From Gemmatimonadaceae bacterium (GTDB taxonomy: Bacteria; Gemmatimonadota; Gemmatimonadetes; Gemmatimonadales; Gemmatimonadaceae), in the NCBI GenBank assembly GCA_019752115.1, contig JAIEMN010000011.1:62001-126000 (forward strand): a stretch of 64,000 nt of DNA, in the 5' to 3' direction. Below the pieces are notes generated by a model. That model was not told the origin of the DNA. It was given only the letters and a program-made list of their open reading frames with translations, and did no database searches. Of the stretch, positions 57,317 to 64,000 are shown piece after piece (positions within the stretch are counted from its first letter, which is position 1; every line of letters begins with the position of its first letter). Position numbers and translations under genes: made by a program.

Positions 57317-57742
57317 ATGTCCCCACCGCAGGCTGGAGCGCCCCTCGGCGAGCGCGAGCTCGACGTGATGGCGGTACTCTGGGAGCTCGGCTCCGGCACC
57401 GTCAGCGAAGTGCTTGCGTATCTCGGCGAACCGCTGGCGTACACCACGATTCTCACGATCCTGCGCAATCTCGAGGCGAAGCAGTGCGTGCGCCGCGAGG
57501 AGGAGGGGAGGGGGCATCGCTACTTCCCGGTCGTCGAGCAGCAGGCGGCGCGGCGCAGTGCGCTGAGTCGACTGCTTGACGGCTTCTTCGATGGCTCGCC
57601 GCACGCGCTGCTCGCCCAGCTGGTGCGCGATCACGGCCTGAGTGGGGACGAGCTGCAGGCACTGGCGAAGCAGCTGCGCGCGATGCCGGCCGAGGACAAG
57701 TCCGGGCGGGCAACGCCGAAGCCGAGGAAGGGAACGCGATGA
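57317..57742 (+). CDS. BlaI/MecI/CopY family repressor
   Basis: A 141-residue winged-helix repressor. GERELDVMAVLWELGSGTVSEVLAYL, the recognition helix region LAYTTILTILRNLEAKQCV and the wing EEEGRGHRYFPVV are standard; the C-terminal helices (ALSRLLDGFFDGSPHALLAQLV) serve dimerisation and carry the proteolysis site in relatives. BlaI-type proteins are released from DNA when the paired M56 peptidase cleaves them. The pair overlaps as ATGA. The operator is at 57270-57300. Confidence 0.93.
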   Translation: MSPPQAGAPLGERELDVMAVLWELGSGTVSEVLAYLGEPLAYTTILTILRNLEAKQCVRREEEGRGHRYFPVVEQQAARRSALSRLLDGFFDGSPHALLAQLVRDHGLSGDELQALAKQLRAMPAEDKSGRATPKPRKGTR

Positions 57743-59469
57743 TCTCGGCTCCTTTCGACCTCACCACGTGGATGTTCGCCGCGACCGCATTCGGTGTGTT
57801 GCTGATCGTGGCTGCGTTCGCGGTGGAGCGCTTTCAACGCATTCGGGCACGGTCGACGCGGGGCGTATGGGCGGTGGCGCTCAGCGTCGCCGTCATGTGG
57901 CCTGGCGTGGCGCGGCTCTGGCTAACGCAGCCCGCGGTAGAGGTGGCTGATGGTGTCGGTGCGCCGATCATTGGCGCAATGACGCCGGTATCCACGCCAG
58001 TTTCCCTCAGTATCCGGCAGCAGCTTCTCGAGTGGTGGTCGTCACACGGCAACACGGTTCTCCTCGCCCTGTGGCTCGGCATGAGCGCCCTGCTGTTCTC
58101 GCAGCTGCTTCGTGCGCTCTGGCAGCTGCGCCGAGCCGCGGCCGACGCGCACACGACTGAGCTCGTGGGCGAGCCCGTGCTCGTGAGCGAATCGCTGGGA
58201 CCTGCGGTCTTCGGCGTGTGGCGCCCGCGCGTGGTGGTGCCGCGGTGGGTGCTGGAACTGGATGAATCGCTGCAGCAGCTCGTGATCCGTCACGAACGCG
58301 AGCACTGCGACGGCCGCGACTCGTGGCTGGTGTGGCTCGCGGTGCTCAGCACCACGCTGGTGCCGTGGAACCTCGCGGTGTGGTACCTCGCGCATCGCCT
58401 GCGTCTGGCGATGGAAGTGGACTGCGACGCGCGCACGTTGCGCGCGTTTCCTGAGCGGCGCACCGCCTATGCGCGGTTGCTCCTCTTCATTGCCCAACGG
58501 GCCACGCCGGTCCGCATTGCGCCGGCCCTGGCGCATTGGCCATCGCATCTTTCCCGGAGAATTTCGGCTATGACGAATGCGTCCTTTGCGTTGCCTCTGC
58601 TGCAGCGCACCATCGCCGGCATCGTCGTGATTGGTGCGGCGGCTGCGGCCTGCTCGCGTCCGGTGGCCGGCAATCTCGCCGGGCCGGCGCCGGCACCAAA
58701 GGTGGCCTCGACGGCGGCGCCTTCCGCTGCACCCGCCGCCGCACCCACCGTAGCGCCTTCTGTGGCACCCGCCCCGTCGCCCGCGTCGCCGAGGGAGCTC
58801 TCGGCCGCCGACTCGGCGACGCGCGCCAGTGTGCCCTGGTTCGACTTCCAGGTGGAGAAGCCAGCCACCATGAAGCCCGGGATGCGTGGGCCACGCTATC
58901 CCGACGCGCTGCGCGCCGCGAAGACCGAAGGCGCGGTCCTCGCGCAGTTCGTGGTCGGCACCGATGGACGCGTCGACTTGACCACCTATAAGGCGGTCAA
59001 GTCCGATCACGACGACTTCAGTGCGGCGGTCAAGGACGCGCTCGGTGTGATGGAGTTCGAGCCGGCGCAGGTAAAGGGCAAGGCGGTGAAGCAGCTGGTG
59101 CAGATGCCGTTCGCCTTTGCGCTCTCGAAGGACCCGGTATCGGCAGCCTCTCCATCGCCGTTGCCTTCGCCGTCGATGGCCGCGGTTGATCGCGAGGCCA
59201 GTATGCTCCCGACAACGTCACCGGCGCCCGTGTATCCGGCGGCGCTTCGCGAAGCCCGCGTGGAAGGGCAGGTACTGGTGATGGTCGTGGTGAACGATGA
59301 TGGGTCGCCCGACATGGCCTCGTTCAAGGTGCTGAAGACCGATCGTGACGAGTTCGCCGAGGCCGTCCGCGAGGCGGTGCAGAACACGCGCTGGACGCCG
59401 GCCATGAAGGATGGGCGCGCCGTCCGTCAGCTCGTCCGATACCCCTACGCATTCCGATTGGCCAAGTAG
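57739..59469 (+). CDS. BlaR1-type M56 metallopeptidase with two TonB C-terminal-like domains
   Basis: A 576-residue membrane protein. Helices at about 10-30, 42-60 and 105-125 precede the M56 zinc site HEREH (185-189), with the downstream Glu in AMEVDCDA. After another membrane segment (about 285-305) there is an Ala/Pro-rich linker (about 315-360). Two TonB C-terminal-like domains follow (about 375-460 and 480-576: RYPDALRAAKTEGAVLAQFVV and VYPAALREARVEGQVLVMVVV). The penicillin-binding sensor of classic BlaR1 is absent. The TonB-like pair may sense or contact envelope components instead. Confidence 0.9.
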   Translation: MISAPFDLTTWMFAATAFGVLLIVAAFAVERFQRIRARSTRGVWAVALSVAVMWPGVARLWLTQPAVEVADGVGAPIIGAMTPVSTPVSLSIRQQLLEWWSSHGNTVLLALWLGMSALLFSQLLRALWQLRRAAADAHTTELVGEPVLVSESLGPAVFGVWRPRVVVPRWVLELDESLQQLVIRHEREHCDGRDSWLVWLAVLSTTLVPWNLAVWYLAHRLRLAMEVDCDARTLRAFPERRTAYARLLLFIAQRATPVRIAPALAHWPSHLSRRISAMTNASFALPLLQRTIAGIVVIGAAAAACSRPVAGNLAGPAPAPKVASTAAPSAAPAAAPTVAPSVAPAPSPASPRELSAADSATRASVPWFDFQVEKPATMKPGMRGPRYPDALRAAKTEGAVLAQFVVGTDGRVDLTTYKAVKSDHDDFSAAVKDALGVMEFEPAQVKGKAVKQLVQMPFAFALSKDPVSAASPSPLPSPSMAAVDREASMLPTTSPAPVYPAALREARVEGQVLVMVVVNDDGSPDMASFKVLKTDRDEFAEAVREAVQNTRWTPAMKDGRAVRQLVRYPYAFRLAK

Positions 59470-59502
59470 CACGTACCAGCCGTCGCGCGGCGCAGTAGAA
59501 TA

Positions 59503-59530
59503 GACGGGGCCGCTTTCATGCGGTCCCGTC
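59503..59530 (+). terminator. Hairpin terminator after the BlaI-BlaR operon
   Basis: GACGGGGCCGC (59503-59513) pairs with GCGGTCCCGTC (59520-59530) around TTTCAT, 11 bp with one G-U pair. Only GCATTTCG follows, so the T-run is weak. The hairpin lies 33 bases after the stop. Confidence 0.55.
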
Positions 59531-59555
59531 GCATTTCGACTCAACTCTGCCGCTC

Positions 59556-60965
59556 ATGACGCGTCTTCCACGCCTCGCTGCTGCCACTGCGCTTCTCGCC
59601 AGCACCGCCGCAGCGCAGTCCAAGACCATGCCCTCCGACCAGGATCGCGCACTCGCCCGCGAGATCTACAAGGAGATGGTTGAGGTTCAATCGGGTTTCT
59701 CCACCGGCTCCACCACGCCGATCGCCGAGAAGACCGCGGCACGGCTCAAGGCGGCCGGATTCCCGGCGGCCGACATCTTCGTGGGCGGCGCGGCGCCACA
59801 CAAGCACAATCTCGTGGTACGCTACCATGGCACCGGCGCGCGCAAGCCGATCCTGCTCATGGCCCACATCGATGTGGTGGAAGCCAAGAAGGAGGACTGG
59901 TCGATGGACCCGTTCACCTTCAATGAGAAGGACGGCTACTACTACGGCCGAGGCGTGGGCGACGACAAGGCGCAGGCGTCGATCTGGATTGCCACGCTGC
60001 TGCGCTTCAAGCGCGAAGGGTTCACGCCGGACCGCGATATCATCGTGGCGCTCACCGCCGACGAAGAGGGCGGCGGCCCGTACAATGGCGTGGACTGGCT
60101 GCTCAAGAATCATCGTGAGCTGATCGACGCCGAGTTTGCGCTCAACGAGGGCGGCTGGGGCGAAGCGGAGGCCGGCAAGCCGATCGCCAACGACATTCAG
60201 GTCGCCGAGAAGTACGTGGTGAACTATCGGCTCGAGGTGCGCAACAAGGGCGGCCACAGCTCACTGCCGGTCCCCGATAACGCCATCTACCATCTGGCGG
60301 GCGCGCTGAGCAAGATCGGCACCTTTGGCTTCCCGCTCAAAACCAACGCCGTGACGCGCGAGTACTTCCGCGTCATGAGCACGCTCGAGAAGGGACCCCT
60401 GGCCAAGGATCTCGCCCTGGTGGCCAAGAACGACCCGATGGCGATGCAGCGGGTGGCCAAGGCCAGTGTGAACTTCAACGCCACGTTGCGTACCACCTGT
60501 GTGGCCACGATGCTCGAGGGCGGCCATGCCAAGAATGCGCTGCCGCAGCTCGCCGCGGCCGAGGTGAACTGCCGTGTGCACCCCGACGACAAGGTGGAGT
60601 ACGTGACGGCCACGCTGAACAAAGTCGTGGGCGACACCGCCGTGCACATCAGCGTGGAAGGCACGCCGACTGCCGGCCCGGTGAGCCCGATGCGCGACGA
60701 CGTGATGGGCACCACCAAGGCCATTACCAGCGAGATGTGGAACGGCGTGCAGACCGTGCCCATCATGGTCATGGGCGCCACCGACGGCAAAGCCACGCGC
60801 TCGGCGGGGATCCCCACCTATGGAATCATGGGCCTCTTCTTCGATCGCGACGATGTGCGCTTCCACGGCCGCGATGAGCGCGTGCGTGTGCAGGCCTACC
60901 ACGAAGCCCAGACGTTCCTGTATACGCTGGTGAAGCGGCTCGCGAGCGGACGGACGGGGATCTGA
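59556..60965 (+). CDS. Exported M20 family metallopeptidase
   Basis: A 469-residue secreted peptidase (signal 1-21, ending AAAQ). M20/M25/M40 zinc and catalytic motifs are present: LLMAHIDVV, YYYGRGVGDDKAQ (metal-bridging Asp), LTADEEGGG (catalytic and ligand Glu pair) and FHGRDERV near the C-terminus. The lid domain GGHSSLPVPDNAIY is intact. Such enzymes are carboxypeptidases, dipeptidases or acylases; the substrate cannot be read from the sequence. It is probably transcribed alone, after the BlaR terminator. Confidence 0.93.
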   Translation: MTRLPRLAAATALLASTAAAQSKTMPSDQDRALAREIYKEMVEVQSGFSTGSTTPIAEKTAARLKAAGFPAADIFVGGAAPHKHNLVVRYHGTGARKPILLMAHIDVVEAKKEDWSMDPFTFNEKDGYYYGRGVGDDKAQASIWIATLLRFKREGFTPDRDIIVALTADEEGGGPYNGVDWLLKNHRELIDAEFALNEGGWGEAEAGKPIANDIQVAEKYVVNYRLEVRNKGGHSSLPVPDNAIYHLAGALSKIGTFGFPLKTNAVTREYFRVMSTLEKGPLAKDLALVAKNDPMAMQRVAKASVNFNATLRTTCVATMLEGGHAKNALPQLAAAEVNCRVHPDDKVEYVTATLNKVVGDTAVHISVEGTPTAGPVSPMRDDVMGTTKAITSEMWNGVQTVPIMVMGATDGKATRSAGIPTYGIMGLFFDRDDVRFHGRDERVRVQAYHEAQTFLYTLVKRLASGRTGI

Positions 60966-60986
60966 CGGCGCCGCGGTGCGCCGCTC

Positions 60987-61024
60987 TCCCACGCGCCGTA
61001 TCCCACGCGGTGTTATCCCACGCG
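60987..61024. repeat. Three direct repeats of TCCCACGCG
   Basis: Copies begin at 60987, 61001 and 61016, at 14-15 base spacing, between the convergent M20 peptidase and hybrid kinase genes. The last copy overlaps the final codons of the kinase. Confidence 0.6.
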
Positions 61025-63664
61025 CGGGCGCAATGCTTCGGTGATGCGCCCGCGCAGGAGCTCCGGCGAGAACGGCTTCTGCAGGAAACTCAGCGCGCTG
61101 TCTTCCCCGATGGTCGCCAGGGCGTCGTCGGCGTCATAGCCGCTCATCACGATGACCGGAACGTGCGGATGCGTCCGCCGCACATGCGCGAGCACTTCGG
61201 CGCCGTTCATCCCGGGCATGGTGAGGTCGAGCATGATCGCCGAGACGTCACGGGCATGTTCGAAGAAGAGGCGCAGCCCCGTCTCGCCGTCATCCGCTTC
61301 GAGCACATCGAGCCCCATGCGCTGGGCAATGCGCGACACCAGCTGGCGGATGAGCATTTCGTCGTCGATAACCAGCAGAGTGCCGGCAAGATCGCGCATC
61401 GGGGCGGGTTCCGGCGCCGTCGCTCGCTCCATGCCGACTTCGGGGCGCAGGTAAATGTCGAAGCGCGTGCGTCCGGGTTTGGATTCAAGCTGCAAAGAGC
61501 CGCCAAGCGAGCGCACAATGCCGCGGACGGCACTGAGACCCAGCCCGCGCCCCGACTCCTTGGTGGAAAAGAAGGGATCGAAGATGCGCGACTGCACGTC
61601 GGCCGGTATACCCGGCCCGGTGTCGATGACCGACAGCCGGACCCACGCCTCGTCCGATGCATCGGTGGGCGTGATGGTGCGCACGGCCTCCAGCGCGACC
61701 GTGCCCGTGGCATCGCCGATAGCTTCTGCCGCGTTGGTGAGCAGGTTCAAGACCACCTGCGACAGCTGCGACGGATCACAGGCGACCCACAGCGGCTGCG
61801 GCATGGGCGCGACGTCGAACCGCACCTTCTTGGACTGCGACGCCCGCACGATGGGCAGCATGTCGCCGATCACCTGACGCAGGTCGATCGTCTCATGGCG
61901 CAGACTGGCACGACCGGCGTAGGCCAGCATCTGCCGGGTGAGTTCGGCCGCGCGGCGGCCGGCGCTGTTGATGCGCTCGAGGGCACCGACTGCTTCGTCG
62001 ATATCCGTGGGCGGGCTGGAGAGCGCTTCACGCGCCAGCTCCGCATTGCCGATGATGGCACCCAGGATGTTGTTGAAGTCATGCGCGATACCGCCGGCCA
62101 TCACGCCGAGACTTTCGAGCTTCTGCGCCTGCTGCACGCTCGCATCGCGCGCCCGACGCTCGCCTTCCGCGCGGGCCCGTTCCGTGAGATCGGTGCCGAC
62201 GATGCCATACGCATAGGTCTCGCCGTCGTCGCGGGTCAGCGGAAAGCAGACCACCTGCCAGCCGTGCGAGCCGCGCGGGGTCGCGAGTTCGAGCTCCTGC
62301 TCCACCGACAACTGCCGATCACGCGCCCGCGTGAGCACCTGCTCCAGCGGCCGCGCGGCTGCGCCGTAGAGTGACTCGAGCGTCCGCCCCGCGGCCTCGT
62401 CCTCGCCGATGCCGCCCAGATCGGCGGCCCGGCGATTGGCCAGCCGGATGCGGCCCTCGAGATCAAGGACGAGCACGAGCAGGGCCGTGTTGTCGAGCAG
62501 GTCGCGCAGCAGCTCCCGATTGCGGCGGACTTCGTCGAGCGCCTCGCGCGTGGCCGTGACTTGCGTTTCCAACGAGGCATAGACCGACTGCAGGCGCCCG
62601 GTCATGGTGTTGAATGCGCGGCCGAGCTGTGCGGCTTCGTCGCGACCGGACTCCGGGACGGTGACACCAAAGTCGCCGCTGGCCACGCGCGTTGCGGCGT
62701 TGGCGACGAGCACCACCGGATCGGTGAAGCGCCGCGTGATCGCAATGAGCCCCCACGCAAGCACGAGCGCACCCAGGAGCCCGATCAGCAGCGTGTTGAC
62801 GAGCAGGCGGCGCGCCGGCGCGAACGCCGCTTCCTGCGGCGATTCGACGATGAGCGCGAGCTCCAGCGCGGGGATCCAGCGCCACGACCCGATCACGGGC
62901 CGCCCCTCGTAGTTGGCATAGAGCGCGGTGCCCGATCCCCCGGCGCGTGCCCGATCGATGGCAACGCTGTACACGCCCCGCTTCACACCAGCGCGGCCAA
63001 AGCGTTTGGCCGACACGAAGTCGGCGTCTTCGTTCACCAGATATGCGGTGACCGGCAGGGGGGCGCCTGGTTGCCGCGCCTCCGTGAACTGCCGCCCGAT
63101 CGCATTCTCCAGGAGCGACAGGTCGAGATGGGCCGCCAGGACCGCTCGCACGACCGAGTCGCCGGGCGCGCGGATGGGAGCCGCGACGGCGAGGCGTGGG
63201 CGCCCCGTACTCCCGCTGTAGTAGATCCCCTGGATGTACGTGGCGTTCCGCCCACCCCGGTAGAACTGCTCGTCTTGGGCGTAGCTACCGACGTTCTTGA
63301 GGTTCGTGGACCGGATGACGCGGCCGGAGGGGACCCCGATCAGCTGCAACTCTTCGGTGGAGAGCAGAATCTGCGGGAGCGTTTCGAGCGGCAGCGAGTC
63401 CGGGCGCGCGGGGAGATACCGCACCATGTGCGTGTAGGCCTGCGCATTCACGATGAGTGCGGCGCGCTGGCGTTCCAGCCAGTTCGTCAGATGGTCGGCC
63501 CCATCAGCTGCATCGGCCTCCAACTGCGCGAGCACGCGCGTGCGGAGCGTGGCCGATGCTGATCGATACGACAGCACACCGCCGACCAGCACAAAGGCGC
63601 TGCCAAGGGCCACGACCGCCGTGGCGAGCCGCGTGGCGAGGGTGCGGCGCACCGCCGTCTCCAT
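61013..63664 (-). CDS. Membrane hybrid sensor histidine kinase (Cache-HAMP-PAS-HisKA-HATPase-REC)
   Basis: An 883-residue protein. Membrane segments at about 13-32 and 292-313 enclose a periplasmic double Cache-type sensor (about 35-285). A HAMP domain (about 314-368), a PAS domain (about 390-500) and HisKA with the phospho-His in GGIAHDFNNILGAI (about 527) follow. The HATPase has NLLTNAAEAIGDA and GRGLGLSAVRGIV. A C-terminal receiver has the acceptor Asp in MLDLTMPGMNG. Its start overlaps the stop of the upstream periplasmic binding-protein gene (ATGA), so the two probably share a signal, perhaps an amino acid or similar ligand. Confidence 0.93.
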   Translation of the reverse strand: METAVRRTLATRLATAVVALGSAFVLVGGVLSYRSASATLRTRVLAQLEADAADGADHLTNWLERQRAALIVNAQAYTHMVRYLPARPDSLPLETLPQILLSTEELQLIGVPSGRVIRSTNLKNVGSYAQDEQFYRGGRNATYIQGIYYSGSTGRPRLAVAAPIRAPGDSVVRAVLAAHLDLSLLENAIGRQFTEARQPGAPLPVTAYLVNEDADFVSAKRFGRAGVKRGVYSVAIDRARAGGSGTALYANYEGRPVIGSWRWIPALELALIVESPQEAAFAPARRLLVNTLLIGLLGALVLAWGLIAITRRFTDPVVLVANAATRVASGDFGVTVPESGRDEAAQLGRAFNTMTGRLQSVYASLETQVTATREALDEVRRNRELLRDLLDNTALLVLVLDLEGRIRLANRRAADLGGIGEDEAAGRTLESLYGAAARPLEQVLTRARDRQLSVEQELELATPRGSHGWQVVCFPLTRDDGETYAYGIVGTDLTERARAEGERRARDASVQQAQKLESLGVMAGGIAHDFNNILGAIIGNAELAREALSSPPTDIDEAVGALERINSAGRRAAELTRQMLAYAGRASLRHETIDLRQVIGDMLPIVRASQSKKVRFDVAPMPQPLWVACDPSQLSQVVLNLLTNAAEAIGDATGTVALEAVRTITPTDASDEAWVRLSVIDTGPGIPADVQSRIFDPFFSTKESGRGLGLSAVRGIVRSLGGSLQLESKPGRTRFDIYLRPEVGMERATAPEPAPMRDLAGTLLVIDDEMLIRQLVSRIAQRMGLDVLEADDGETGLRLFFEHARDVSAIMLDLTMPGMNGAEVLAHVRRTHPHVPVIVMSGYDADDALATIGEDSALSFLQKPFSPELLRGRITEALRPRVG

Positions 63665-64000
63665 CAGCGTGTGGCGGTCGCGGTGGCGCGCAGGATCGCC
63701 GAGTCGGCGCGGACCTCGAGCAGGACGGCGCCGCGGATCGGATCGCCGGAGCCGTTGAAGCGATAGGTGGCGAGGGCCCCCTCGAAGGTGCGGGGCGCCC
63801 GAATGGCCATGGCGAGCGCGGTCCCCTCGGTGGTCCCGGCGGCGAGCGCCGCATCCGCCACGATCTTCACCGCATCGTAGGTCGCGGCGGCGGTCGCGCG
63901 CAGCATGTCGTTGGGATAGCGCTGGCGCCAGCGGGCGCTGAACGCCGCGAGCGCGGGGCGCGCATCGCGCTTGTCAAAGTTCCCCACGATGATCACGCCG
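63664..64000 (-). CDS. Periplasmic ligand-binding protein (Leu/Ile/Val-binding-like), C-terminal end
   Basis: The last 111 residues of a protein that begins beyond the window. FSARWRQRYPNDMLRATAAATYDAVKIVADAAL and ALAMAIRAPRTFEGALATYRFNGSGDPIRGAVLLEV match the C-terminal lobe of type I periplasmic binding proteins used by branched-chain amino acid ABC systems. The stop overlaps the start of the hybrid kinase (ATGA), so it may be the sensor partner of that kinase rather than part of a transporter. No permease genes are visible. Confidence 0.8.
   Translation of the reverse strand, partial: GVIIVGNFDKRDARPALAAFSARWRQRYPNDMLRATAAATYDAVKIVADAALAAGTTEGTALAMAIRAPRTFEGALATYRFNGSGDPIRGAVLLEVRADSAILRATATATR

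Noticed and set aside
57256-59469. Beta-lactam resistance operon
   Set aside because: No beta-lactamase gene and no penicillin-binding sensor domain in the M56 protein.

Overview
The window looks like chromosome of a high-GC, Gram-negative, aerobic heterotroph, most likely a member of the Gemmatimonadota (Gemmatimonas-like). This placement is an inference from the mix of genes: futalosine-route menaquinone genes, Ser/Thr kinases fused to AAA/TPR regions, a PEP-CTERM protein, a DUF5916 protein, many exported hydrolases with Tat or lipoprotein signals, and outer-membrane beta-barrel ends. No rRNA marker is present. I see no tRNA, rRNA, CRISPR array, prophage or transposase. Genes are closely packed, often with ATGA or GTGA overlaps, and no gap exceeds about 300 bases.

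Layout. 1-9000: fragment of a Ser/Thr kinase, di-haem cytochrome c, PEP-CTERM protein, ferredoxin-NADP reductase followed by three small genes (lipoprotein, thioesterase, HExxH protein), an aspartyl-protease-like PDZ protein and an ankyrin protein. 9000-24000: DUF5916 protein, Tat-exported SDR divergent from an Rrf2 regulator, DUF2239 protein, MpaB-type oxygenase, FAD oxidoreductase, large Ser/Thr kinase-AAA-TPR protein, M28 peptidase, GMC oxidoreductase with a small Tat lipoprotein. 24000-29000: a three-domain GH18-like/NodB/GT2 protein and mqnB-mqnD.

29000-42400 is the most coherent system: two convergent operons that look dedicated to beta-1,3/beta-glucan use. The plus operon encodes a GH2-type glycosidase fused to an outer-membrane beta-barrel and two GH3 glucosidases. 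The minus operon encodes a lipoprotein with three repeated glucan-binding-like modules, a ROK regulator, a GH16 beta-glucanase and a GPH-type symporter. Both operons start at a TTGACA box followed about 20 bases later by the same palindrome (TTGTTSGA-N3-TCGAACAA), the obvious candidate operator of the ROK protein.

42400-57200: RibD/DHFR-like and DinB-like genes, an alpha/beta-hydrolase fused to a sialidase-like propeller, DUF4159 protein, Tat-exported HisC-like aminotransferase, two cupredoxin-like proteins, PGRP-type amidase, MazG-like pyrophosphohydrolase, an SRPBCC-VOC fusion, a CheB-CheR-PAS protein coupled to a hybrid histidine kinase broken by one base, an esterase-like hydrolase and a DUF433/DUF5615 toxin-antitoxin pair. 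57200-64000: BlaI-BlaR1-like pair with its operator, M20 peptidase, a Cache-HAMP-PAS hybrid kinase and the end of a periplasmic binding protein.

A second theme is a set of long imperfect inverted repeats (arms of about 36-86 bases, about 85-90% complementary outside the variable centres) at gene ends, four of five at convergent junctions. Two share the same outer sequence, so they form a family, while the centres differ and remain self-complementary.
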